DNA of 64,000 bases, taken from assembly GCA_964343795.1 (NCBI GenBank), contig CAYFKD010000001.1, forward strand, positions 310,001 through 374,000, written 5' to 3'. The notes under the pieces were generated by a model. That model was not told where the DNA came from. It did no database searches and was given only the letters and a program-made list of their open reading frames with translations. Of the stretch, positions 1 to 8,310 are shown in pieces (the stretch's first letter is position 1; every line of letters begins with the position of its first letter). The position numbers and the translations under genes were made by a program. The stretch comes from UBA9145 sp964343795. Its GTDB lineage: Bacteria > Pseudomonadota > Gammaproteobacteria > Pseudomonadales > Pseudohongiellaceae.

Positions 1-1745
1 GCAATGACCTGTCCACCTTTCCTGATTTTCCGGCGGAGATACGTGCACCGGTTGGCGCCACTTTTGGCGTTTCCGCCTTCCAGATCTACTTCGGCTCCGA
101 AGACGTTACTACCGCAGGAGATGCCCTCGATGTGCTGGTAGCCATGAATCCTGCCGCGCTCATTACCAATATCGATAACCTGGTGGACGGCGGCCTCATC
201 ATCGTCGACCGCGGCGCCTTCACCGCCAAGAATCTCACCAAGGCGAAATATCAGGGTAATCCTCTGGAAGATGGTTCCCTGGAAAAATTCCGCGTGCTGG
301 ACATAGATATCTCGAAACAGGTGTTGGAGGCGGTGGAACCTTATGGGCTTGGTCACAAGGATGGGCTGCGCTGCAAAAACATGTGGGCACTCGGACTGGT
401 CATGTGGCTATTCGATCGTGATCGCAGTCCCACCATCCAGAACCTGCGCAGCAAGTTTGCCAGCAAGCCCGACATCATGGAGGCCAATATCGCGGCGCTG
501 AATGCCGGGCATGCCTATGGTGAGACTGCCGAGCTTCCCAGCGGTATACATGTTTACAGGGTGCCGAAGGCGAAGGTACCACCCGGCACCTATCGCAACA
601 TGACCGGTACCCAGGCATTGGCCTGGGGCCTGATCGCCGCCACCGAGCTCGCCGATATCGACCTGCTGTTTGCGTCCTATCCCATTACACCGGCTTCCAA
701 CTTGTTGCACGAGTTGGCGAACCGTAAACAGTTCAGGGTGAATACATTCCAGGCAGAAGACGAGATTGCCGCGGTTTGCGCTGCCGCCGGTGCTTCTTTT
801 GCCGGTTCCCTTGGCGTCACATCCAGTGCCGGACCAGGCATTGCATTGAAGTCAGAAGGCATCGCTCTGGCCGCCGCAACCGAATTGCCCATGATTGTTA
901 TCAATACCCAGCGCGGCGGACCTTCCACCGGCTTGCCCACCAAGACCGAGCAATCCGACCTGAACATGGCCATGTTCGGCCGACACGGAGATACACCGCT
1001 CCCGGTAATCGCCGCCGCCACTTCCATCGATTGTTTTGACGTGGCAATCGAGGCGGTGCGAATTGCCACGAAATACATGACGCCGGTAATCCTGTTAAGC
1101 GATGGCTATCTCGCCAATGCCGCTGAGCCCTGGAAGATTCCGGACGCCGGCAAGCTGGTTCCGTTCCCGGTGAAGTTTCATGACAACAGCGAAGGCTTCA
1201 AGCCATCGCTGCGCAATGGGGACACCCTGGCGCGGGTGTGGGCGAAACCCGGTACACCGGGTCTGGAACACCGCATCGGTGGTATCGAGCGCAGTTATGA
1301 CACCGGTGATATTTCCTACGATCCTGAGAACCACCAGAAGATGACCGACCTCAGGGCGAACAAGGTCGCAGGTATCGCCAATGATATTCCCGATCAAGAG
1401 GTATGCCTCGGCGAAACTTCCGGCAAGCTGGCGGTAGTAGGCTGGGGTTCGACCTTTGGCGCCATTCACCAGGGCGTGAAGCGTGCCCGTAGCGAAGGAC
1501 TGGACGTATCCCATATCCATGTCAGGTACATCAATCCCTTGCCCTCCAACCTCGGCGAACTGCTTAGTAACTTTGATGCCGTGCTGGTTCCCGAGATGAA
1601 TACGGGGCAGTTCGTGCGCTTATTGCGCGCCGAGTACCTCATCGATGCCGACGGTGTCAGCAAGGTGGCGGGGCAACCGTTCAAGATCGGTGAAATACTG
1701 GCCGCGATTCACAAGAAGTGTGCCGAGATGGGAACTGCGACATGA
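1..1745 (+). CDS. korA: 2-oxoacid:ferredoxin oxidoreductase, fused gamma-alpha subunit (5' end outside window)
   Basis: This is the large subunit of a thiamine-diphosphate 2-oxoacid:acceptor oxidoreductase, probably 2-oxoglutarate:ferredoxin oxidoreductase, which makes the acyl-CoA while reducing ferredoxin. The reading frame is open from base 3, so the true start is upstream of the window; the GTG at 132 is internal. The N-terminal part resembles the gamma domain (GVSAFQIYFGSE, VLVAMNPAAL). The rest is the alpha domain, beginning near TGTQALAWGL and carrying the pyrimidine-binding stretch SYPITPASNLLHELA and the ATSSAGPGIALKSE-like loop (VTSSAGPGIALKSEG). Gamma-alpha fusion is typical of the two-subunit, oxygen-tolerant class known from actinobacteria and aerobic proteobacteria. 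Its TGA overlaps the korB ATG by 4 bp, so the two are translationally coupled. Substrate is inferred from family, not shown by the sequence. Confidence 0.9.
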   Translation, partial: NDLSTFPDFPAEIRAPVGATFGVSAFQIYFGSEDVTTAGDALDVLVAMNPAALITNIDNLVDGGLIIVDRGAFTAKNLTKAKYQGNPLEDGSLEKFRVLDIDISKQVLEAVEPYGLGHKDGLRCKNMWALGLVMWLFDRDRSPTIQNLRSKFASKPDIMEANIAALNAGHAYGETAELPSGIHVYRVPKAKVPPGTYRNMTGTQALAWGLIAATELADIDLLFASYPITPASNLLHELANRKQFRVNTFQAEDEIAAVCAAAGASFAGSLGVTSSAGPGIALKSEGIALAAATELPMIVINTQRGGPSTGLPTKTEQSDLNMAMFGRHGDTPLPVIAAATSIDCFDVAIEAVRIATKYMTPVILLSDGYLANAAEPWKIPDAGKLVPFPVKFHDNSEGFKPSLRNGDTLARVWAKPGTPGLEHRIGGIERSYDTGDISYDPENHQKMTDLRANKVAGIANDIPDQEVCLGETSGKLAVVGWGSTFGAIHQGVKRARSEGLDVSHIHVRYINPLPSNLGELLSNFDAVLVPEMNTGQFVRLLRAEYLIDADGVSKVAGQPFKIGEILAAIHKKCAEMGTAT

Positions 1746-2743
1746 ACCAGGCCATCCCAACACTGACCATCAAGGATTTCACCTCGGACCAGGAGGTACG
1801 CTGGTGCCCCGGCTGTGGCGACTACGCCATATTGAAAACAATCCAGAAGCTCATGCCGGAGCTCGGCCGCCCCCGGGAGAGCCAGGTATTCGTTTCCGGC
1901 ATCGGTTGTTCTTCGCGCTTCCCCTATTACATGAATACCTATGGCTTCCACAGCATTCATGGCCGTGCGCCCGCCATCGCCACAGGAGTCAAGCTGGCCA
2001 ACCCGGAGCTCGATGTTTGGGTTGTCACTGGTGACGGAGACGGCTTCAGCATTGGCGGTAACCATATGTTGCATGTGATAAGACGCAACGTAAATCTGCA
2101 GATCCTGTTGTTCAACAATGAAATCTACGGCCTGACCAAGGGTCAGTATTCCCCTACCTCCCAGGTTGGCACCCGTTCACCTTCCTCGCCGGGAGGATCT
2201 ATCGACCTGCCTCTGTCTCCCTGCGATGTCGTGCTGGGAGCCGGTGGCACGTTTGTGGCCCGTTCCATCGATACCGACGCCAAGCACCTGTCACGGGTTG
2301 CTGCCCTGGCCCATGGCCACTCCGGCGCTGCCTTCATCGAAATACTGCAGAACTGTCCCATTTACAATGACGGGGTTTTCGACAAAGTGAAGGACAAGAA
2401 AATTGCCGACGAATTCAAGGTAGAGCTGGAACACGGCAAACCCATCCTGTTCGGCAAGGAACGGGAAGAAGGCATTCGCCTGAACCGCAAAACCCTGAAG
2501 CTGGAAGTTGTGGCTGCCGATGCCGATGACATTCTGGTTCACGATGAAACCAACAAGACCCAGGCGCAGTTGCTGGCGGCCATGAAGAACCCGGAATTCC
2601 CTATTGCCGTAGGAGTTTTGTACCGGGAGAGCAAGTCCAATTTCTCAGACGATACTCGTACCCAGCTCATCAAGGTGCGGGAAACACCCGGTGACTTGCA
2701 ATCGTTGTTACTGAGCGGTCACACCTGGACGGTGGAAGATTAG
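1742..2743 (+). CDS. korB: 2-oxoacid:ferredoxin oxidoreductase, beta subunit
   Basis: This 333-residue beta subunit binds thiamine diphosphate and the iron-sulfur cluster and works with the KorA product just upstream. The TPP-binding motif is clear: GDGDGFSIGGNHMLH followed by the NNEIYGLTKGQYSPTS stretch that closes the Mg-TPP site. RWCPGCGDYAIL near the N terminus and SGIGCSSRFPYYM supply the conserved cysteines. The ATG at 1742 overlaps the korA stop; a longer in-frame reading from GTG 1718 would only add residues encoded inside korA, so it was rejected. No ferredoxin gene lies next to it. Pyruvate or branched-chain 2-oxoacids are alternative substrates. Confidence 0.92.
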   Translation: MNQAIPTLTIKDFTSDQEVRWCPGCGDYAILKTIQKLMPELGRPRESQVFVSGIGCSSRFPYYMNTYGFHSIHGRAPAIATGVKLANPELDVWVVTGDGDGFSIGGNHMLHVIRRNVNLQILLFNNEIYGLTKGQYSPTSQVGTRSPSSPGGSIDLPLSPCDVVLGAGGTFVARSIDTDAKHLSRVAALAHGHSGAAFIEILQNCPIYNDGVFDKVKDKKIADEFKVELEHGKPILFGKEREEGIRLNRKTLKLEVVAADADDILVHDETNKTQAQLLAAMKNPEFPIAVGVLYRESKSNFSDDTRTQLIKVRETPGDLQSLLLSGHTWTVED

Positions 2744-2762
2744 ATCCACTCTAGCGTGGATC
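2743..2762. terminator. Short hairpin between two convergent stop codons
   Basis: A 7-bp perfect stem (GATCCAC / GTGGATC) with a 6-base loop spans the stop codons of korB and of the convergent gene on the other strand. There is no T-run on either side, so factor-independent termination is doubtful; it may only slow polymerase or be chance. Confidence 0.3.
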
Positions 2763-3176
2763 CAGCCGGAAAAAGTGCCGCGGCGGAAAGCCGGTAAGGA
2801 AGCGGAACGTGAAACCCAGGGGATTGTCTCCCTGCACCCGGTCGTACTCCATTTCACTGTCTACAAACACCGCGGTATAGGGCCCTGTCGAACTTTCCAT
2901 AGTCACTTCCACGTTGGGATTTGACCGGGCCTGGCGATACCATGACCGGGGCCAGTGATTCACCGCCACGTACATCGCATTGTTGCTGCGTAATAGTGCA
3001 AGTATGCGCTGATGGGAATCGCCTTCCTCGTTGAATACGGTAATTGCGACTGTGTTGGCATTCTCGGGCTGGAAATAACCCAGCAATGATTCGAACAACA
3101 CAACCTGACCGATATAGACCGCGACAATAATAGCGGCGATTTTTCCAGCCTTTCTCATTGTTGTCTTGTTTGCCAT
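2751..3176 (-). CDS. Membrane-anchored nitroreductase/deazaflavin-dependent-oxidoreductase-like protein
   Basis: A 141-residue protein with one N-terminal hydrophobic helix (IAAIIVAVYIGQVVLFESLLG) and a soluble domain. The segment AVNHWPRSWYRQARSNPNVEV resembles the split-beta-barrel nitroreductase/F420-type family (PF04075-like), where a similar W..N...NP.V.V pattern is common. No convincing cofactor site can be named from sequence alone, so enzymatic activity is an inference. The ATG at 3176 was chosen because GGAG lies 8 bases before it; the frame remains open further upstream but without a good ribosome site. It stands alone, convergent with korB and divergent from the Tat-exported subunit at 3308. 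Confidence 0.55.
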   Translation of the reverse strand: MANKTTMRKAGKIAAIIVAVYIGQVVLFESLLGYFQPENANTVAITVFNEEGDSHQRILALLRSNNAMYVAVNHWPRSWYRQARSNPNVEVTMESSTGPYTAVFVDSEMEYDRVQGDNPLGFTFRFLTGFPPRHFFRLDPR

Positions 3177-3307
3177 GGCTTGTTCTCCATTGCCTGTCTT
3201 GATCCTAATCACTGGCTTGACCCGAAACAAGTGCCACGTGTCCGATATACACTAAGGGTGCTTTTTGCTAGGCTGGGCCGTCAAGCAGGCAGCCTGATCA
3301 TCTGTCC

Positions 3308-4021
3308 ATGAGCGATTCCGGAAAAAAGAAAAATAACAACGAACCAGGTTTGGCTGACCAGCCCCGGGATCCATCCCGCCGTAATCTGCTGAAGGGTGCT
3401 GGCATAGTCGGTGCCGGCACCATCGCCACATCTGCCATGCCCGCTGCATCGGCGCAGCAACCGCTCGCCACAGCTCCTGCCCTGGAGGCCCTGGAAGTTC
3501 TCACCGCAGCCGAGGCGGAGATCCTGGAAGCCATCTGTGACCGCATTATTCCATCTGACGAGAATGGCCCCGGCGCCCGGGAAGCCCGCGCCGTGCATTA
3601 CATCGATCGTTCCCTGGCAAGTCACAATAAAGATAACCGTGACAGCTACATGGTGGGACTGAACGCAATCAACGACTATTCCCGTGAAACCCGGCGCAAG
3701 AATTTTGCCGATCTCAATTCCGACGTAAAAGATTCCATTCTGCTGGCGCTGCAAAGAAATCGCATTCCGGGATTTCCCTTGAGCGGCAGTGGGTTTTTTA
3801 ACATGTTGCGCAGCCATACCGTTGACGGCACTTTTTGTGATCCCTACTACGGCGGTAACCGGGATTTTATCGGCTGGGACATGATCAATTATCCCGGTGT
3901 GCGACAGAGCGCCAGCGACAGCGATGTCAGGCTCGGCAACAGCCTCGAGCCAAATCACCGCTCTGCATACGATTATGGCAATTACACCAAGTCCGGTAGC
4001 GGGGAGGGCGGCGATGCCTGA
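3308..4021 (+). CDS. Gluconate 2-dehydrogenase subunit 3 family protein, Tat-exported
   Basis: This 237-residue protein has an N-terminal signal (SRRNLLKGAGIVGAGTIA then AMPAASAQ) with a twin-arginine-like SRRNLLK core, pointing to folded export through Tat. The body, from TAAEAEILEAICDRIIPSD to CDPYYGGNRDFIGWDMINYPG, matches the gluconate 2-dehydrogenase subunit 3 family (PF13618), the small subunit that escorts a flavin-binding GMC subunit across the membrane. The last 8 bp overlap the start of the GMC gene, so the two form one translational unit. In characterised membrane gluconate dehydrogenases a c-type cytochrome subunit completes the complex; none is adjacent here. The real sugar or alcohol substrate is unknown. 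Confidence 0.85.
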   Translation: MSDSGKKKNNNEPGLADQPRDPSRRNLLKGAGIVGAGTIATSAMPAASAQQPLATAPALEALEVLTAAEAEILEAICDRIIPSDENGPGAREARAVHYIDRSLASHNKDNRDSYMVGLNAINDYSRETRRKNFADLNSDVKDSILLALQRNRIPGFPLSGSGFFNMLRSHTVDGTFCDPYYGGNRDFIGWDMINYPGVRQSASDSDVRLGNSLEPNHRSAYDYGNYTKSGSGEGGDA

Positions 4022-5717
4022 ACGATTACCAGCAACGGACGTGGTTGTAATCGGGCTCGGTGCCGCCGGCGGCGTTGCCGTGCTGCCTCTCTGTCAGGCC
4101 GGATTGAAAGTGACGGCGCTGGAAGCCGGCGGTTGGCTCGGGCCAAATGATTTCGCGCCCGATGAACTGCGTAATACGAGCCGAAACTGGCCCCAGTCAG
4201 TACAGAAAACCGCCTATGAGGCGCCTACGGTGAGAGCCACGGAAAACAGTACCGCCGTGCAGGGTGGCCACCCCATGATGAACGCGGTGGGTGGTACGTC
4301 CATGCACTACTGGGCGCAATCCTGGCGCCTCAATCCCTGGGATTTTCGCGTTGTCAGCGCCACTTCGGCCAGGTATGGAAGCAGCCGGATTCCGGCTGAC
4401 TCCACGGTAGAAGACTGGCCGCTGGACTACGATGAACTGGAACCATTTTATGATCAGGTGGAATATGCCGTGGGCGTGTCCGGGCAGGCGGGCAATGTGC
4501 AGGGTCGTATTAACAACGCCGGTAATATTTTTGAGGGTGCGCGGCAACGGGAATACCCGATGGGTCCGCTGCGCAGTTCTCCCTTTACCGAGCTCATGGG
4601 CGCGGCGGCGAAAAACCTTGGGTGGAATCCGTTCCAGGGGCCCGCGGCGATAACCAGCGAGGTTTACCAGGGACGGCCTCCCTGCCAGTACCACGGGTTC
4701 TGCAATGGCGGTGGCTGCCATGTGCGCTCGAAGAGTTCCACTGCGTTTACCACAATTCCCGTCGCCATGGAGACCGGTAACCTGGATGTCGTTGCCTTTG
4801 CCCGGGTCAGCAGGATTCACAGTGATGAAAATGGCAGGGTGACCGCGGTGGAGTACATCAAGGGCAACCAGAGCTACCTGCAACCAGCCTCTGTAGTTCT
4901 TCTTGCTTCTTATACCTATGAGAATGTGCGCCTGCTCCTGATGTCAAAATCAGGTGCCTTTCCCAATGGCTTGTCGAACAATAACGGCCAGGTGGGCCGT
5001 CATTACATGAGTCATCACCAGGGTGCGCCGGTTTCGGCGTTGTTTCCCCGTGACCTGCACAACTGGTATGGATTGCCCGCCCAGGGTGTAGCCGTCGATG
5101 AATGGGCGGACGACAATTTCGACCACAGCGACCTGGATTTTATCGGCGGCGCCAACCTGTGGGTGCATACCGACCGCCGGCCGATCAGCGCGGCCAAGAT
5201 GAGTACCTTTGGTGAAGTTCGCAACTGGGGCTCGGATTGGAAAGCCTTCATCATGAAGTCCGCCGACCGCTCTAACACTTCTTACCTGCAAAAAACCACG
5301 TTGCCCTACGAAGACAACTACCTGGATCTGGACCCAGCAGTTAAGGATCCTTACGGTGATCCCGTGATTCGAATTACCGCCCGTTACCACGACAATGAAT
5401 TGCGTGCTGCGGCGTTTGCCCAGGAAAAAATGGAACAATGGTACCTGGAGGCGGGTGCTATAAAGGTCAACCGTTTCGGGCTGGGCAATGCCATGGGCGC
5501 CACCACCCATGCCTACGGTGGCACGCGCATGGGCGAGAATGCCGAAACCAACGTGGTTGACCGCTGGGGCTTCTCCCATGAAGCGTCCAACCTGGGAATA
5601 CTGGGGGCGTCAGTAATGGGGACCAGCGGTGCGCGCAATCCGACGCTCACGGTGCAGGCCCTGTCCTGGCGAACGGCGGATTACCTGGCCAGTAACTGGC
5701 GCAGTATCGCCGGCTGA
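4014..5717 (+). CDS. GMC family FAD-dependent oxidoreductase (gluconate/alcohol dehydrogenase large subunit type)
   Basis: A 567-residue flavoenzyme of the glucose-methanol-choline family. The dinucleotide-binding motif GLGAAGG is at residues 14-20 (after VVVI), the FAD-proximal segment NAVGGTSMHYW is in the first third, and the C-terminal GMC signature GATTHAYGGTRMG followed by NPTLTVQALSWRTADYL supplies the usual His/Asn pair. It has no signal peptide of its own and presumably rides to the periplasm with the Tat-exported subunit encoded immediately upstream, with which it overlaps by 8 bp. ATG 4014 is preceded by GGGGAGG; the upstream in-frame extension lies inside the neighbour and was discarded. 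Oxidation of a sugar acid, polyol or alcohol is the family expectation; substrate not determined. Confidence 0.87.
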   Translation: MPERLPATDVVVIGLGAAGGVAVLPLCQAGLKVTALEAGGWLGPNDFAPDELRNTSRNWPQSVQKTAYEAPTVRATENSTAVQGGHPMMNAVGGTSMHYWAQSWRLNPWDFRVVSATSARYGSSRIPADSTVEDWPLDYDELEPFYDQVEYAVGVSGQAGNVQGRINNAGNIFEGARQREYPMGPLRSSPFTELMGAAAKNLGWNPFQGPAAITSEVYQGRPPCQYHGFCNGGGCHVRSKSSTAFTTIPVAMETGNLDVVAFARVSRIHSDENGRVTAVEYIKGNQSYLQPASVVLLASYTYENVRLLLMSKSGAFPNGLSNNNGQVGRHYMSHHQGAPVSALFPRDLHNWYGLPAQGVAVDEWADDNFDHSDLDFIGGANLWVHTDRRPISAAKMSTFGEVRNWGSDWKAFIMKSADRSNTSYLQKTTLPYEDNYLDLDPAVKDPYGDPVIRITARYHDNELRAAAFAQEKMEQWYLEAGAIKVNRFGLGNAMGATTHAYGGTRMGENAETNVVDRWGFSHEASNLGILGASVMGTSGARNPTLTVQALSWRTADYLASNWRSIAG

Positions 5718-5746
5718 CACCCGCGCTCAGGCTAAGGACGTCAGGG

Positions 5747-6904
5747 ATGCCAGGCAGTAAGCAAAAACTTCCCATTCTGGATGCATTCCGGTTTATCGCC
5801 GCATCGTTGGTGGTGCTGGTTCACTACGAGATCATCTTCGGTGAATTTCTTATTTACGGCGCTTTTGCTACTACGGCGGTGTCCTGGTTCTTCGTGGTCA
5901 GCGGATTTATTCTCTCTTATACCTATCCCGCTCTGGAAAGTTTTGCAGACTACAAGCGCTTTTACCTGCACCGGGTAATTCGAATTTACCCGGTGTATTT
6001 CCTGGCCGTGATGGTTTCTGCGGCATTTGTCATCGCCGGTTATAACGCGTTGGGTAATGATTTCTTCGTCCAGGTGCGGCGCCCGTTCGAGCTCAGCTAC
6101 GACCTGCCACCGGAAATGAGTGAACGATTTTTTACCGGCGCCCTGCTCAGGCATCTCACCTTCACCCAGTCTATAGGCCAGGTCGAGACACTAAAGCTGT
6201 TGTTTAACGGGCCCCTGTGGTCGCTGGTGCTGGAAATGTATTTCTATTTGCTATTTCCATTGTTGCTGCTGCTATTAAAGCCCGTCAGGAGTGCCGGGCA
6301 GATCGCGGCATTGCTTGTCCTGGGCGTGTTGCTGCAGCTCACCCTGATCCAGCTCTACTTGCCTGAGGCCGAACAGTACAACGTGATGAACCTCAATGTG
6401 CCGGTTTATACCAACCCGGTAATTCGCGTGATCGAATTTATTTTCGGCATGTTGCTGTACAAGGCCTTCGTGGTGAATAACTGGTTTGTTGCACCGCCGA
6501 AATTGAATCTGGTACCGGTGTCGATCAGCATCCTGCTGTACATCATTGTCATTGTACTCAGCTCACTGTACACCCCCTATCAATACCATGCTTTCTTTCT
6601 TTCGGTGCCTTTCGTCACCTATATGATTTACCGCTTGCTGGAAATGCGCTGGCATCCGGAAGACAGCCACGTGAAATTCTGTACCCTGCTGGGCGGACTC
6701 AGCTACGTGCTCTATTGCTTTCACTGGCCGCTCATGGAGATGCTGCAGTTCACCGACTTGCTGCCCGACTTGCCGACCTGGCTGCATGTCACCTTGCTGA
6801 TGTCGCTGTTGCTCGCCTTATCTCTGCTAATCTACAAGTGGATAGAATCTCCAGTACGGCGCTTGCTCTATCGACTCCTCGACGGTGAAAACCGTCGGCT
6901 GTGA
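5747..6904 (+). CDS. Acyltransferase family 3 membrane protein
   Basis: A 385-residue integral membrane protein of the acyltransferase-3 family (PF01757), which transfers acyl groups to surface glycans or lipids. It begins with the family N terminus LDAFRFIAASLVVLVHYE, whose histidine is the expected catalytic residue, followed by VSWFFVVSGFILSYTY, the LHRVIRIYPVYF arginine motif, and about ten hydrophobic helices ending in KWIESPVRRLLYR. AAGGA lies 8 bases before the ATG. It overlaps or abuts the next gene (an adenylate-forming ligase), which hints that the ligase might activate or recycle a carboxylic acid for a common purpose, but that is inference. No glycan biosynthesis genes are nearby. 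Confidence 0.85.
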   Translation: MPGSKQKLPILDAFRFIAASLVVLVHYEIIFGEFLIYGAFATTAVSWFFVVSGFILSYTYPALESFADYKRFYLHRVIRIYPVYFLAVMVSAAFVIAGYNALGNDFFVQVRRPFELSYDLPPEMSERFFTGALLRHLTFTQSIGQVETLKLLFNGPLWSLVLEMYFYLLFPLLLLLLKPVRSAGQIAALLVLGVLLQLTLIQLYLPEAEQYNVMNLNVPVYTNPVIRVIEFIFGMLLYKAFVVNNWFVAPPKLNLVPVSISILLYIIVIVLSSLYTPYQYHAFFLSVPFVTYMIYRLLEMRWHPEDSHVKFCTLLGGLSYVLYCFHWPLMEMLQFTDLLPDLPTWLHVTLLMSLLLALSLLIYKWIESPVRRLLYRLLDGENRRL

Positions 6905-6911
6905 ACAGGTC

Positions 6912-8276
6912 ATGAATGACCCCACGCCCGTTCCTGCCCCCCTGGTAGCCAGGGAGCAGAACCAGTTCCTGCATTCACTGATGCTGCAACTGAACGAATC
7001 TCAGTGGTGGAGCGAAGAACAGCTGGCCGAAGGACAGATGCAGCAACTGCGCAAGCTTCTGGCCTACAGCAGGGAGAATTCTCCGTTTTACCGGGAGCGG
7101 CTCGCGAATCTGGACATCGATACCATGGGCTGGGACGATTTTCGCAGTTTGCCCCTGTTGACCCGCAGCGACCTGCAGCAGGCCAGCGAAAACATCGACT
7201 GCGAAAGCCTTCCCGAGAATCACGGTGGAACCCAGGAAATATTGACTTCCGGGTCCACGGCGACGCCGGTACGATTGCGGGGCACGGGGTTAACCGGCGT
7301 GATCTGGAACGCCATCAACATGCGGGAACAGCTCTGGCATCAACGGGAACCGGACAAAATAATGAGCGCCATTCGCTGGCATCCCGACGCCGTCGCTTTG
7401 CCGCCTCTCGGCACATCGTTTCCGGACTGGGGATACCCCACCAACCAGTTCTACCAGACCGGACCCGGATACGTATTAAACAGCAGCGCGGCTATCGCGG
7501 ATCAATTGAAATGGCTGGCGCAAATCCGCCCGCACTACCTGATGACTCACCCCTCCAACCTGAAATCCTTGTTGCGGAATGCCCATGGAGATGACCCGGC
7601 GTTCAGCCGCCTGTTGCAGGTACGCACCGTGGGCGAACAGGTGGACGAACCACTTCGAACCGCCACAAAGGAGGAATTAAACATACCACTAGTGGATTTT
7701 TACAGCAGCCAGGAGATGGGCTACATCGCCCTGCAATGTCCCGACCACGATCACTATCACGTACAGGCAGAGAGTCTTATCGTGGAAGTGCTGGATGAAA
7801 CCGGCGCGCCCAGTAAAGTGGGTGAACCGGGCAGGGTGGTGGTTACCAGCTTGCGCAACTTCGCCACGCCCTTGATCCGTTACGAGATAGGCGACTTTGC
7901 GGTGAGGGGTGAAGCCTGTGACTGTGGCCGCGGCCTGCCGGTGCTAACCCGGGTTTCGGGTCGGGTGCGCAACATGTTACGCATGCCCGATGGCCAAGTG
8001 CACTGGCCTAATTTCGGTTTCAGGTACATGATGGACGTGGCGCCTATCAGGCAGTTCCAGGTGGTTCAGCTCGACCTGGATAAAATCGAACTGAGACTGG
8101 TCGTGATTGAACCACTGAGTGAAGAGCAGGAAGCGCAACTTTCAAGTATTCTCGCCAAACACCTCGGCTACCCGTTTGCGATTAACATTAGCTATCATGA
8201 ATCCCTGCCCCGGGGAGCCGGGGGTAAATTTGAAGATTTTCTTTCCCTGATTGATATTGGTACGCCGGGCAAATAA
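6912..8276 (+). CDS. Phenylacetate-CoA ligase-like adenylate-forming enzyme (PaaK/CapK type)
   Basis: A 454-residue member of the AMP-binding superfamily nearest to PaaK and to CapK-type proteins of polysaccharide loci. Seen motifs: EILTSGSTATPVRLRGT (phosphate-binding loop), DFYSSQEMGYIALQCP (A5-like), TSLRNFATPLIRYEIGD (the RYE.GD core motif with catalytic aspartate) and the C-terminal PRGAGGKFEDF with the lysine position of the A10 motif. It should activate a carboxylic acid with ATP, followed by transfer to CoA or another thiol. ATG 6912 is used here; a GTG at 6885 in the same frame overlaps the acyltransferase end and remains possible. The flanking acyltransferase and MFS exporter on the same strand suggest one transcript. 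Confidence 0.78.
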   Translation: MNDPTPVPAPLVAREQNQFLHSLMLQLNESQWWSEEQLAEGQMQQLRKLLAYSRENSPFYRERLANLDIDTMGWDDFRSLPLLTRSDLQQASENIDCESLPENHGGTQEILTSGSTATPVRLRGTGLTGVIWNAINMREQLWHQREPDKIMSAIRWHPDAVALPPLGTSFPDWGYPTNQFYQTGPGYVLNSSAAIADQLKWLAQIRPHYLMTHPSNLKSLLRNAHGDDPAFSRLLQVRTVGEQVDEPLRTATKEELNIPLVDFYSSQEMGYIALQCPDHDHYHVQAESLIVEVLDETGAPSKVGEPGRVVVTSLRNFATPLIRYEIGDFAVRGEACDCGRGLPVLTRVSGRVRNMLRMPDGQVHWPNFGFRYMMDVAPIRQFQVVQLDLDKIELRLVVIEPLSEEQEAQLSSILAKHLGYPFAINISYHESLPRGAGGKFEDFLSLIDIGTPGK

Positions 8277-8310
8277 ACGTGGCAGTATCATCTTGAAGGA
8301 GTACTGACAT

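Noticed and set aside
1718..1741. Longer korB start at GTG
   Set aside because: The extra eight codons lie inside korA; the ATGA overlap is the natural coupled start.
3281..3958. Open frame of 225 codons opposite the Tat-exported subunit
   Set aside because: Antisense shadow of a gene with a signal and family match.
4197..4883. Open frame of 228 codons opposite the GMC gene
   Set aside because: The GMC frame carries full family motifs; the antisense product is low in recognisable features.
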